The translations under genes were made by a program, and so were the position numbers. DNA of 64,000 bases, from contig WSYH01001241.1 of NCBI GenBank assembly GCA_036426205.1, forward strand, positions 22,501 to 86,500. Direction: 5' to 3'. Shown here piece by piece: positions 44,071-56,572 of this stretch (the first letter of the stretch is position 1; every line of letters starts with the position of its first letter). The DNA comes from Ascaphus truei (lineage: Eukaryota > Chordata > Amphibia > Anura > Ascaphidae). A model generated the notes under the pieces. That model saw only the letters and a list, made by a program, of their open reading frames with translations. It made no database searches and was not told the DNA's origin.

Positions 44071-44652
44071 TCCAGCAGTGTGGTGGTTAACTGCTGGTAG
44101 TCAATTAACAAACACCACCTGCCTGATTAGATTGCTTAGAAAAGCCTGTCTTTTGAGACAGGAAGTGAGACTCCTTAGCTCACACCTGAGTTGAACCTGG
44201 AGACAAAGCAGAGATTGTCCCTTACTCGCACAACTTGTGAGACTGACATGGGGACAGACATCTTGAGTCTAGTGTACCATAAGAGGCTGCTTGCAAGACA
44301 CAGAGGAAACTTCTAAACCTGAATGCTGACAAATCCTGAAAAAAAGGTAGCAACCAGGAACAGAGAAGATTTTCCCTCCAAACCACAAGGAACAGATAAG
44401 ACTTTCATTTATAAGACTTTGTTTTATATCTGTTCATTTCATGCTATCTGTTTGGGGCTGGGAGACATGCTTATCTAAAGGGAGTGGTGGATTGCATAGT
44501 TTTTCACTAGAAATACTCCCAAGTGAATAGAAGCTTTGTTTACCCCTTGTTTGGATGGTTTCCTGATGTTAAGGAAACAGGCACAATAAAAGCCTTATTT
44601 AATTTCACTATAACCAGACTCCCTTGCATACCTCTGTGAACGTCCCCCTACA
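44028..44652 (+). mobile_element. Second LTR of the coiled-coil element
   Basis: TGTAACAGGGG...CCCCCTACA, collinear with 39788-40395. Preceded by the purine tract that ends the interior and followed by TATGGTGTCCGAAGTGGG, i.e. another primer-site-like sequence. Confidence 0.8.
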
Positions 44653-45371
44653 TATGGTGTCCGAAGTGGGATGAGAGGGGGTTCTTGAAGTTAAGGAACC
44701 TGGAGTTTGGCTGTGAATTGTTTTGTATGCTTTTTGCATACAAACAGTCTGAGCAACATAAAAAAAAAAAAAAAATCTCATGCAGCAGAGACCAGAGTTA
44801 AAGTGATACACACCCAAGCAGGAAATTTACACTGTACTGATACTTACAAAACCACAGATGGACTCTTTTCCCCAATCCCAAAAGGAGAGAGAGAGACTGC
44901 TGAAGCAGGTTAACCTTATTTGCCTATCACAATAAAGTGTAATATGGTCATTGAAATAGGGGGTTTGCCTTCCAGCCATAGTCAGGGTTCAAGAAGTGAG
45001 TTAGCCTTTAAAGGGATAGGCGTTTGTTGTTTTCAAATGTTTAGCTGAAATACAGATGGTGACCCACGAGCGGTACTAATTCTGCAAGTAAAGTCTGCCA
45101 CACCGCATAGGACTACCAGTTGTGAATGGAGTATATGCAGAAAAATGTGAAAATTGATGCAAGACTTTGTTTTATATCTGGGAGACATGCTTATCTAAAG
45201 GGCGTGGTGGATTGCATAGTTTTTCACTAGAAATACTCCCAAGTGAATAGAAGCTTTGTTTACCCCTTGTTTGGATTGTTTCCTGATGTTAAGGAAACAG
45301 GCACAATAAAAGCCTTATTTAATTTCACTATAACCAGACTCCCTTGCATACCTCTGTGAGCGTCCGTCTAC
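44653..45371 (+). mobile_element. Partial tandem copy: leader plus LTR 3' part
   Basis: 44653-45150 repeats the leader 40396-40890 (GTGAATTGTTTTGTATGC, TCTCATGCAGCAGAGACCAG). It jumps near 45160 into an LTR 3' part (GGGAGACATGCTTATC...CGTCCGTCTACA). The LTR-interior-LTR-interior-LTR order indicates a tandem array made by LTR-LTR recombination, with a deletion in the second unit. Confidence 0.75.
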
Positions 45372-45447
45372 ACATATCATATATTTATTTATTGTTTCTT
45401 TTTTGTAATTGAATATTTTTCTGAAATAACATTTTCATTTATATATC

Positions 45448-46988
45448 ATGGAAGAATTTAATGAGGAAGATAATGTTATAATAGACGAGGATGATAATAT
45501 ATATGTTTATTCTTTTGGGGATAATACTAGACGCTCCAAAAAAGTAGCACACCTTTTTGATGGGGTTTTAGATATTACATGTGATGAACCGTCTGATTTG
45601 ACACACCATTTTGTCAAATTAGAAAAACTTCTTGTTATGAATATAAGTCTCTAGTGGGATATTACCTCACTAGAGAACTATATTAGATGTAACAGAATCC
45701 CTAGGGGTTGCGTGTTAAAAAGGTGCCTTCATTTGTTTTTTTGAGTAATAAATTTGAGCAAGATTGGGTTCAAATCCTGGATACTTGCTCAAAACAATTT
45801 ATGGAGCTTATTATCCAATAAAAAACATCTGAAAAATCAAAGCTCATGGAAGAAATAGCGACTCTCCAAAATAAGTTAAAACCATTTTCTAAGATGGAAC
45901 AATTTATTAAAAATGATAAAACCATTTCCTCTAATGTCAAATCAATTGAAGAGATTATTAGTGAGAAGAAACATTCTAAATTTGAGAGAGATCGCATAGA
46001 TTATACCAAAAGCCAAATATATTGTTGGCAGAAACCACAAGCCAAGGGAATTTACAGGTTCAAGTACACCAAGGGGTAAACAACAACAATCAAAAAATTG
46101 GTTTAAGAAGAATTCAAATAAGTTTATTTTAAAGAACACCAGAGTTGAGACTTCTAGTTTTGACTCAGATGTTTCTGATTATGAAACAAGGTCTCAATCT
46201 GTGTCCTTTGATACATTTACTGACCATTCTAGAGATGATCGGGGGCTACAAATTATGATGATACTGTAGGACTTCTGTTTCTACTTTCCAACCAAGGTCT
46301 CTAGATCATCTGGTCAACCTTCCTCTGCTTTTTTACAGCTAAATCCCAGAGGCCGGGGAGAACACGAAGGTCACAGAGGAAACGACGTAAGCCGAGGCAG
46401 ATCCAAGAGGAAGAAATTCGAATAAATTCTCCTGATAATGTTATTAATTTATCAGGTGTAGATCTTTCCTTGGATCAGCTGACGCTCTTGAACAAAGGAT
46501 TAGGTTTTGCACCCACACAGAACTTTCACCTATTTCAAACTGTTATAGATCTCCAAAAATTTACACGTAAACTTTCTCTAAAAAAGCTATTTGCCTCAAA
46601 AAAATCGTTTATTGGGTGCAGAAACTAATGCGGATTCTATTGAATCAGTACAATCTAGTTCTACACTTAACGAGAGTTCACTAGATTTTCATGAGAATTG
46701 TGTTATTTCCGATATGGATTCTTTATTAGAGTCACAAGGAGAGCCTTTAACCACACACATTCAGCCTTTTTTTGGTTCTGAAGATTCTGGTTACCGTAAG
46801 AAGTCTATATTTTGCCCCAATTACAATAGGGGCCCTTCCATTACTACATTTGAACGTTTGGTTGAACGAGATTTAAGATTACTCTCACAGAGTTTTTCAT
46901 ATTCCAATACTAAATCTGGTAATTTGACTTACACTGAGGTACAACAAATTGACCAAATTAAGAAAAATTTCAATATTGTGATAAAGGA
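45448..46988 (+). pseudogene. Penelope-like element, N-terminal half of the ORF
   Basis: The start region encodes MEEFNEEDN, then IPRGLR-type, a charged helix (LMEEIATLQNKLKPF) and KFERDRIDYTKSQIY, features of PLE N-termini. After broken sequence come LDQLTLLNKGLGFAP, TRKLSLKKLF, then the 160-codon frame with YRKKSIFCPN, FERLVERDLRLLS and KNFNIVIK, just short of the K-ADKGG motif that opens the reverse transcriptase core. Several frameshifts. The ORF stops at 46989, where foreign sequence begins, so RT and endonuclease are absent. Confidence 0.85.
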
Positions 46989-46989
46989 A

Positions 46990-47036
46990 AGCATATGTAA
47001 TGAAGATTGGAAGGTAGAATCGCCAAAGCCCAAAAA
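46990..47036. other. 47-nt segment shared with the LTR-like sequence at 63858-63904
   Basis: AGCATATGTAATGAAGATTG...CCAAAGCCCAAAAA is the exact reverse complement of 63858-63904. It sits between the truncated plus-strand PLE and the end of the minus-strand PLE and belongs to neither ORF. It looks like filler DNA or the remains of another element at a breakpoint. Confidence 0.7.
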
Positions 47037-47059
47037 ATTGCACCATCATCAGCTCACCA

Positions 47060-50000
47060 GTGGGGGCTAAAAAAGTTTTATTAAGATACTAAATGAAAAT
47101 AAGGAAACAAACAAAAACTAATACATAACAACCCTACTCGCGTTTCAGGCTCCTCAAGCCCTTTCTCAAGGGGGATAATGGGGATTGAAGATACATCTGA
47201 TATATATAGCCCCTCCTATTCAATTAACACGCGCTGGAATGGATTGATATTACATTGATTGCTAACTTTAACATCTTATATGCCTGTGGATATTAAGATG
47301 ACCAATGAATATTATAGGAACATACCAAAATGCTTAATAATAATCAAAGTGATTAAAGATAAACAATTCAATAATTAACAAAAACGGATTAAAAAAACAA
47401 TTCTTATGTTTGAGTATTTTCTCAGTGGTGCAATCCCATATAATAGTGATAACATTTATAAAGAGACATGTGTAGTCCATTAAATACAAAGGGAAAAGGG
47501 GGGGGGGAGGAATTATAACAGGGATTGTGGTTGGAATGATTGGATAACAAAGGTAATCAGCCATCATAAAATAATGCTTATGTCTATACGACAAATAATC
47601 ACATAATCACAAGTGATTGCTTTGAAATGAACAACAAGATTACCAAACAATGTAGTCACAACAAAGACAGATGCTGGATAGAAAAACAGATTTAAATATT
47701 CATAAACATTAGCAATTGTATCTAAAGTAATGAACATGTTAAAGAAATATTTAGTCCCACTCTGTATTCAACCCTTTAGGAATTAATGTATCGAGTGTAA
47801 AATCCAGTGGGCCTCTCTACGGTAAAGTGTATTAATTCTGTCACCGCCCTGTAATGTATGGGGACTTGATCAATTGCTATCATTGAAGTTTGTTAAGGAA
47901 CCATCTTGGCAATCACTAAAATGTTTTTGATACAGGATGTATCTCATCTTTTTTAAGTATTAATCGCAATGCTCGAGAATTCTCAATTTAAAACTTTGTC
48001 GTTAGACCTATATATTTTTTGACAACCGCAATTCAGCATTAGATCACAAACTCTGTTCTACAATTTATGAACATGGGAAGTTATAAGATCTCGTACTGTC
48101 AATGTTGGTAAAAATTGTGGATTTCGTAACATATTTGCAAATTTTACATACAGCGCCCACATGCAACTCCTTTAATCTAGGAAAAATTTCTTTTTTGTAA
48201 TTGATATGTTCTTTTTAATTACACTGGGGGCTACAATATTTCCTATTGTTTGTGATCTTTGAAACAACAATCTGGGTCTCGTGGTGGTAATGCTCTGAGC
48301 AAGGGGTCAATGGTTATATAGACACTGTTGATTTACAATTTTCGAATTGCTTCAGCTTGCCTACTGTATTTCGTAATGAAATATGGGGTGTCTGTGTTTG
48401 TGTTATTTTTCTCTCTAGAGATATTACTATCAGTAAATCTATTAGTACTTGTTCTGTTGATCTATTGATCATCCCCTCTCTATTTTGTTGAGTGCATTTT
48501 GATATGCTTCTTGAAGATTGGTTTTTGTATATCCTCTAGCGAGGAAACATGGGTTAGCTCGATTGATCTTTTATGAAAATCTTCTAAATTAGAGCAATTC
48601 CTCCTAAGACGAATGAATTGCCCATAGGGTATCCCCTTAATGAAGTACGACTATGTGCATGCTGACTCTGCATGTAGCAGGTATTTTTGGCATTATCCTT
48701 GCGGAAAATGTCAGTATGAATCCATTGGCCCAACCTACATAATTTCAAATCAAGGTAGTGTATAAAAGTGGAGTGATGGTGTGATGTGAAGTGTAGATTA
48801 AACTTTTTAGTGTTAATGAAATTAATAAACAATTGCAGTTCTTCCACCGTCCCGCTCCAGATGATCGTAAGTCATCAATGAAGCGGCGGTAGAAGTGTAT
48901 GTGGTCCCGAAAGGGATTGCTATCTCCAAACACGTGGTCGCTTCCCACCAACCCATGAAAAATTCGCATAGGAAGGTGCGAAGCAGGTGCCCATAGCGGT
49001 CCCACGTGTCTGAGGTAGCAAGTGCCAGAAAATAGGAAATAATTATGTGTAAGCAGAAAGTGTATACACAAGTAAAAGGCAGTGTGATGGTGATAGTGAT
49101 GGTTCTAAATCTAAAAAGTGTCCTCGTGCTAATATACAGTACCGTGTGCATGCGAAATAATGGAATACAGTAAGAACATCTAAAGTGACCCACAAAAAAT
49201 CAGGTGACCAGTGATAATCTTGAAATAAAGTGAGAAGATGTACTGTCTAATAGTGAGAGGGTAAGGTGTGCACAATGGATTGCAAATAATACTATGAAAT
49301 GGATAGTGTTCACCCAGTGCCCCTATACTCGAAACTATTGGACGCCCTGGTGGTGTTTCTAACGAATTGTGTACTTTAGGTAGGTGGTGGAACACGGGAA
49401 TGATTGGGTGCTGGCATTGTAGATAGTCCAACTCTTTAGGAGATAACAAACAAAGGTCCTTTCCCACTTCTAACAACTCATTAAGTTCTGATAGAAATTT
49501 TCTCGTTGGGTCAGAGGGTAAAATGTCATAGTATGTGTTATCATTTAATTGTCTGAACGCTTCAGTTTGATAATAGATATAGTCCATAACTACGACTGCG
49601 CCACCTTTATCCGCTTTTTTAATTACTATGTTCTCGTTATTTTTGAGGGTGGATAGCGCATGTCTAAGTTCTGGACTAAGATTATCTCTGTTGTTAGGTT
49701 TGACTGAGAATTGTATACCCTTTGACAAAAGGAGAAAATCTCTCTGAACTGCTTGGCTAAATAATTCAATGGCTGTCCCTCTCGCATTATCTGGAATAAA
49801 CTTAGATTTGTTGTGTAATCCTGATGGTTTCCTACCCAGGAAGTTCAGACTTGGATCATGTGATGTAACATTTTCTTCTAACAATCCTTTCATATCATTT
49901 AGAGAACAATGTTCCTTAAAGGTAAGTTGGTTGTTGATGTCAAAAAGTTTAACACTAGAATCATCATCTCTGTTGACATCAATCTCAGTGACTCCGATCC

Positions 50001-50650
50001 CTCTATCCACGTTGATATCTCTCTGTTTAAAAAATCTTTTTAATGAAAGTTTTCTAATAAATTTAAATAAATCAACTGTAGTGGAGAAAAGGTCAAAATC
50101 TTTATCAGGAGAAAACGTTAAACCCAGTTCCAAAACCTGTAACTCAGATCTCGTGAGTACATGTTTAGACAGATTTATTATATTGGTCTCGTCAATATTT
50201 ATTGTCGTCTCTTTTTCGTTGGTTGTCCCCCTATGTTTGGCTTTGGATTTATATCTCCTCTTTCTTCGTTTTTTGACCTAGTTTGGCGTTTAGATACAGT
50301 ATTTGGATTACTGTGTGTGTGTCTTGTAACAGGAGCTTCTTCAGTAGAAGAGGCCAGGGAATCATAATCAGAAAAAGACACCCCGTGTGTACCTGACTCA
50401 TTGTCTGTTGTATCAATGTCGGTAGTATCTCTATCATACTGTCTACTAGATTGTTGTTGTTCTTGTGCTTTTTTCAGGATAGATTTAGTCGGTTTATTTT
50501 GTTTATGTTTTTGGGCTGTATAGTCACCAGATTGTTTTTGGACTGTTTTAGGCATAGGTTGTGTTTTCTGCCATAGATAGACTTGATTACATTCGTAATC
50601 AAGTCTATCTCTGTCATTAAACACAAAAAACAAAACTGTGCGCTACTACC
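47060..50650 (-). mobile_element. Penelope-like element: ORF, RT, GIY-YIG region and 3' end
   Basis: Minus order: charged N-terminus (50633-50199, DRDRLDYECNQVYLWQK), a 317-codon frame (50133-49180) with ELGLTFSPDKDF, RKLSLKRFFKQRD, NIVIKKADKGGAVVVMD, LLSPKELDYL, LPKVHN and PPGRPIVSSIG, then after frameshifts the RT centre with FMGWWE and the catalytic YRRFIDDL (48871-48896), HPYLDLKL-type, a broken linker, and GPLDFTLDTLIPKGLN at about 47760-47815. PLEs use this RT with an attached GIY-YIG nuclease for target-primed insertion. The 3' end (47060-47180) has the GAAACGCG hammerhead-like motif. An in-frame catalytic FIDD remains, but at least three frameshifts make it defective. Confidence 0.9.
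47129..47176 (-). ncRNA. Hammerhead-ribozyme-like motif at PLE 3' end
   Basis: Minus strand: ATCCCCC, UUGAGAA, stem II GGGCU/AGCC around TGAGG, GAAAC, GCGA, GUA, GGGTTG. CCC and GGG can pair as a short stem I. The core differs from CUGANGA at its first and sixth positions. A near copy occurs at 56216-56260 on the plus strand in the inverted arm. Confidence 0.45.
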
Positions 50651-51658
50651 TAACTACCTATAAAGTTTAAATGTATAAATATATACAGTGCAGTGACTAT
50701 ACCATCAATTTAGTGATAAAAAATTTATAAAAAATTAAACCACAACTCCCACAGTGAGATAATTATACATTAAATAATAAGTGCCACATAACCGTGTTGG
50801 GGATAATGGCGTCTGCAGCTGTAAACGCAGGGGTGGCTCAGCACCCCACACATACTAAGAGAATGGAAACAAAAGAAAACAGCGCACAACGCCAAATAGT
50901 GAAGCAAATTCAACAATATATTATAGAATTAAAAAGGGGGTAATATATCTGCGTACATGAAAAAAGTTGGTAAAAGGCATGTAGTGTGTATCACACTGTT
51001 TACCACTCGGCAGCTGTTAGCTGTAGATTCAGGTGCTTGCTTCCCTCTGCTGCTGCAGCTCAGTTGATTCTGGGGCAGGACGTCAGTCTTTTCACTCCCA
51101 AGGGGATTTCCCTTCATGCAGCCAGGTTCAGCAGCTGGTACTGGGGCTCGGTGAAATCGCTCCTGCTTCCTGGCCGATATGAAGCTGCTCCTGTACCTCG
51201 GCAGGTGTATCCTCTGCACAGAGGTTAAAACGCAGCTTGCTGGGGTGTCCTCAGCATGCCACGATGCCGCTCCGTCGCGGGACGCTGTGTAATGGCGTCA
51301 CTGTCTACACAGCAGTGGTGGATTCAATAGGGAAGTTTGAACAGTCTTACAAAGTCTCTCACAAGTGTCCAAAACAGTACACAGGATGAAATAAAAACAG
51401 GACAGGCCAATACATAGACAAAGGCCAATGTAAGCAGATATAAGGCAATAGAATGTTACATCCAACTAGTTTCGTAGAATTAACTACTTCTTCAGGGAAT
51501 AATTAGGCCATTACCCAGAGGTCTTAAATACCTCACATAGATACCTTATTGGTCAACCAATTAGGGATAGACCAATCATCTATAATAGGTAATGGTCTGC
51601 GTGATAGGGAAGATGTGTAGTTTACTTTTAAAACAACAACTTTATTAACAGAAAAACG
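50651..51658 (-). mobile_element. PLE 5' terminal region (pseudo-LTR)
   Basis: Non-coding sequence upstream of the PLE ORF. It includes the AAAACTGTGCGCTACTACC block, the segment reused in the insert at 59308-59842, and the hammerhead-like core at 51469-51495. The same sequence appears again, plus-oriented, at 51780-52790 and 56573-56876. Confidence 0.6.
51469..51495 (-). ncRNA. Hammerhead-like core CUGAAGA...GAAAC
   Basis: Minus strand CTGAAGA (51495-51489), stem II GTAG/CTAC around TTAATT, GAAAC (51473-51469). Both conserved core boxes match the consensus. After GAAAC comes TAGTT, giving a two-pair stem III (AC/GU) and H17 = U; stem I is only three clear pairs (TCC/GGA). Copies lie at 51947-51973 and 56734-56760. 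Confidence 0.55.
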
Positions 51659-51665
51659 NNNNNNN
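51659..51665. other. Assembly gap (7 N)
   Basis: Seven undetermined bases inside an A/T homopolymer-rich stretch, about 60 bases left of the centre of the large inverted duplication. Confidence 1.
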
Positions 51666-54600
51666 AAAAACAAAAAAAAAAACCTATTTATATAAACTTA
51701 CATATAGACAAAACCTAGCATAATGCTTATGCTAGGTTTTGTCTATATGTAAGTTATATTAAATAGGTATTGTTTTTTTTTTTTTGTTTTTTTGTAATAA
51801 AGTTGTTTGTTTAAAAGTAAAAATACACATTTTCCTATCACGCAGACCATTACCTATTATAGATGATTGGTCTATCCCTAATTGGTGTGACCAATAAGGG
51901 ATCTATGTGAGGTATTTAAGACCTCTGGGTAATGGCCTAATTATTCCTGAAGAAGTAGTTAATTCTACGAAACTGTAGATTGAGACATTCTATTGCCTTA
52001 TATCTGCTACATTGGCCTTTGTCTATGTTTGGCCTGTCTGTTTTTATTTCATCTGTGTGCTGTTTTTGGACACTTGTGAGAGACTTTGTAAGACTGTTCA
52101 AACTTCCTATTGAATCCACCACTGCTGTGTAGACAGTGACGCCATTACACAGGTCCACGCGACGGCAGCGCATGTGCACCGCTGAGGGCACCCCAGCAAG
52201 CTGCGTTTTAACCTCTGGCGAGGATACACCTGCGAGGTACAGAGCAGCTTCATATCGGCCAGGAAGCAGGAGCGATTTCACCGAGCCCCACGTACCAGCT
52301 GCTGAACTGGCTGCATGAAGGGAAATCCCTTGGGAGTGAAAAGACTGACGTTGCCCAGCATCAACTGAGCTGCGCAAGCAGAGGGAAGCAAGACACCTGA
52401 ATCATACAGCTAACAGCTGCCGAGTTGTAAACAGTGTGATACACACTACATGCCTTGTACCAACTTTTTTATGTACGCAGTATATTACCCCCTTTTAATT
52501 CATAATAATTGTTGAATTTGCTTCACTATTTGGCGTTGTGCGCTGTTTTCTTTTGTTTCATTCTCTTAGTGTGTGTGGGGTGCTGAGCCACCCCTGCGTT
52601 TACAGCTGCAGACGCCATTATCCCCAACACGGTTATGTGGCACTATTATTTAATGTATAATTATCTCACTGTGGGAGTTGTGGTTTAATTTTTATAATTT
52701 TTATCACTAAATTGATGGTATAGTCACTGCACTGTATATATTTATACATTTTTTAAACTTATAGGTAGTTAGGTAGTAGCGCACAGTTTTGTTTTGGTGT
52801 TTAATGACAGAGATAGACTTGATTACGAACGAATCAAGTCTATCTATGGCAGAAAAAACAACCTATGCAAAACAGTCCAAAACAATCTGGTGACTATACA
52901 GCCCAAAAACATAAACAAAATAAACCGACTAAATCTATCCTGAAAAAGCACAAGAACAACAACAATCTAGTAGACAGATGATAGAGATACTACCGACATT
53001 GAACAACAGGACAATGAGTCAGGTACACACGGGGTTGTCTTTTTCTGATTTATGATTCCCTGCCTCTTCTACTGAAGAAGCTCCGTGACAAGACACACAC
53101 ACAGTAATCCAAATACTGTATAAACGCCAAACTAGGTACAAAACACGAAAGAAAAGAGGAGATATAATCCAAAGCCAAACATAGGGGGACAACCAACGAA
53201 AAAAGAGACGACAATAAATATGTGACGAGCACCAATATAATAAATCTGTCTAAAATGTACTCACGAGATCTGAGTTACAGGTTTGGAACGGGGTTAACCG
53301 TTTTTCTCTGATAAAGAATTTTGACATTTTCTCCACTACAGTTGATTTATTTAAATTTATTAGAAAACTTTCTAAAAAGATTTTTTAAACAGGAGATATC
53401 AACGTGGAAGAGGGATCGGAGTCACTGAGATTGATGCACAGAAGATGAGATTCTAGTGTTAAACTTTTTGACATCAACAACCAACTTACCTTTAAGGAAC
53501 ATTGTTCTCTAAATGATATGAAAGGATTGTTAGAAGAAAATGTTACATCACATGATCCAAAGTCTGAACTTCCCGGGAGGAAAACCATCAGGATTACACA
53601 ACAAATCTAAGTTTATTCCAGATAACGAGAGGGACAGCCATTGATTATTTAGCCAAGCAGTTGAGAGATTTCTCTCTTTTGTCAAAGGGTATACAATTCT
53701 CAGTCAAACCTACAACGAGATAATCTTAGTCCAGAACTTAGACATGCGCTATCCACCCTCAAAAATAACGAGAACATAGTAATTAAAAAAGCGGATTAAA
53801 GGTGGCGAGTCGTAGTTATGGACTATATCTATTATCAAACTGAAGCGTTCAGACATATTAAAGATAACACATACTATGACATTTTACCCTCTGACCAACG
53901 AGAAAATTTCTATCAGACTTAATGAGTTGTTAGAAGTGGGAAAGGACCTTTGTTTGTTATCTCTAAAGAGTTGGACTATCTACAATGCCAGCCACCCAAC
54001 ATTCCCGTGTTCCAACACCTACCTAAAGTACACAATCGTTCAAACACCACCAGGGCGTCCAATAGTTTCGAGTATAGGGGCATGTGGTGAACTATACATT
54101 TAACATAGATTATTATTTGCAATCCATTGTGCACACCTTACCCCTTCACCTATTAGACACGTCACATCTCTCTCACTTTATTTTCAATATATCACTGGTC
54201 ACTTGATTTTGTGGGTCACTTTAGATGCTTCTTCACTGATCTATATTTCGCATGACACGGTACTGTATATTAGACGAGACACTTTTTAGATTTAGACCAT
54301 CACTATCACCCCTACACCGCCTTTTACTTGATGTATAACACTTTCTTGCTTACACATAATTATTTCCTATTTTCTGGCACTTGCTACCTCCAGACAGTGG
54401 GACCGATATGGGCACATGCTTACCTTCCTATTGCGAAATCCTTTTATGGGTTGGTGGGAAGCGACCACGTGTTTGGAGATAGCAATCCCTTCGGCACCAC
54501 ATACACTTCTACCGCCGCTTCATTGAGATTACTGATCATCTGGAGCGGGACGGTGGAAGAACTGCAATTGTTTATTAATTTCATTAACACACAACACGTT

Positions 54601-56560
54601 TAATCTACACTTCACATCACACCATCACTCATTTTTAAACACTACCTTGATTTGAAACTTTATGTAGGGTTGGACCAATGGATTCATACTGACATTTTCC
54701 GCAAGGATATGCCAAAAATACCTTCGCTACATGCAGGCAGTGCACATAGTCGTACTCTCATTAAGGGGATACCTATGGGCAATTCATTCGTCTTAGGAGG
54801 AATTGCTCTAATTTAGAAGATTTTCATAAAAGATCAATCGGCTAACCCAATCTTCCTCGCTAGAGATATACAAAAACCAATCTCAGAAGCACTATCAAAA
54901 TGCACTCCAACAAAATAGAGAGGGGGATGATCAATAGATTCAACAGAACAAGTACTAATAGATTTACTGATGTAATATCTCTAAGAGAGAAAAATACCAA
55001 ACACAGACACCCCATATTTCATACGAAATACAGTAGGCAAGCTGAAGCAATTCGAAATATGTGCAAATCAACATTGGTCTATTATTACCATTGACCCCTG
55101 CTCCGGAGCATTACCACCACGAGACCCAGATTTGTTTCAAAGATCACAAACAATAGGAAATATTGTAGCCCCCAGTGTAATTAAAAAGAACATATCAATA
55201 CAAAAAAAGAATTTTTCCTAGATTAAAGGATGTTTTGCATGTGGGCGCTGTTAAATTTGCAAATATGTTACGAAATCCCAATTTTTACCAAACATTGACA
55301 GTTACGAGATCATTATAAACTTCATTCAAAAATTGTAGAACAGAGTTTGTGATCTAATGCTGATTGCGGTTGTCAAAAAAATATATAGGTCTAACGAACA
55401 CGCGTTTTAATTGAGAATTCGAGCATATGCGATTAATACTTAAAAAAGATGAGACACATCCTGATATCAAAACATTTTAGTGTATGCCAAGTGGTTCCTT
55501 AACAACTTCAGTGCATAGCAATTGATAAAGTCCCATACATTACAGGGGCGGGCGTTGAAGAATTAAGACACTTTACCGTAGAGAGGCCACTGGATTTTTA
55601 CACGATACATTATTCCTAAAGGGTTGATATACAGAGTGGGACCTTAAATATTTCTTAACATGTTCATTACTTTAGATCAAATTGCTAATGTTTATGATAT
55701 TTAATCTGGTTGTTTCTATCCAGATCTGTCTTTTGTTGTGACTATATTGTTTGGTAATATTGGTTCATTTAAAAGAATCACTTGGATATGTGATTATGTG
55801 CGTATAGACATAAGCATTATTTTATGATTGCTACATGACTACTTGTTATCCAATCATTCCACCCAATACCCTTGTATAAGTTCCTCCACCCCCCTTCCTT
55901 GTATTATGGACTACACACTAGTCTCTTTATAAATTTTATCAATATATTATGGGATGTGCACAACTGAGAAAATACTCAAACATAAGATTGTCGTTTTTTT
56001 AAGTCGTTTGTGTAATTATATGAATTGTTTTATCTTAATTCACTTTGATTACTTATAAGCATTTTGGTATGTTCCTATAATATCATTGGTCATCTTAATA
56101 TCCACGGCATATAGAGTTAAAGTTAGCCAATCAAGAAGTGTAATATCAATCCCTTCCAGTGCGTGTTAATTGAATAGGAGGGGCTAAAATATCAGATGTA
56201 CTCTCAATCCCCTTATCCCCCTTGAGAAAGGGCTATGAGGAGCCTGAAACGACGTAGGGTTGTTATGTATTAGTTTGTTTGTTTGCTTTCCTTTATTTTT
56301 TTTAGTATTTAATAAAACTTTTTTAGCCTCCACTGGTTAGTCGTGTGTGCAACTTTTTTTGGGTTTGGCGGATTCTATCTTACGTCCACTCTTCATTACA
56401 TGTTTCCTTATCACAATATTGAAATTTTTTTTATTGGCTCATTTGTTGTTACCTCTGGGTAGTCAAATTACCATATTAGTTTGGAGATATGAAAAACTTG
56501 TGAGAGTAATCTTAAACTCCTCGTCAACCACAACGTTCAAATGTAGTAAGGAGGGACCAT
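51666..56560 (+). mobile_element. Inverted, indel-rich copy of 46830-51721 (PLE, plus orientation)
   Basis: From a centre at about 51722 (TAGCATAATGCTTATGCTA) the sequence is the reverse complement of the left side, through the pseudo-LTR (51780-52790), PLE N-terminus (52810-53250), RT (53400-54600; KADKGG region near 53790, IVSSIGA near 54070), linker, 3' end with GAAAC (56246-56250), and even the filler and the tip of the neighbouring PLE (56345-56560). Small insertions and deletions shatter every frame that is longer on the left. Confidence 0.85.
51947..51973 (+). ncRNA. Hammerhead-like core, inverted-arm copy
   Basis: CTGAAGA, GTAG..CTAC stem, GAAAC, as at 51469-51495 but reversed and followed by TGTAG rather than TAGTTGG, an altered stem III. 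Confidence 0.45.
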
Positions 56561-56572
56561 TTTTTTTTTTCG

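Larger units (their letters stand above)
39788..44652 (+). mobile_element. Non-autonomous LTR element carrying a coiled-coil ORF
   Basis: LTR (39788-40395), primer-site-like TGGTGTCC, a leader of about 950 bp, a long but broken coiled-coil ORF (41343-44070), a purine tract AAACAGGGGAGGTA and a second LTR (44028-44652). No protease, reverse transcriptase or integrase motif is present in 3.6 kb of interior, so it must be mobilised in trans. A partial tandem copy follows at 44653-45371. Confidence 0.75.

Noticed and set aside
50929..52377. Short ORFs of 60-146 codons in the PLE terminal region, repeated near 59.5 kb
   Set aside because: They recur because the non-coding repeat recurs; frames are not preserved between copies.
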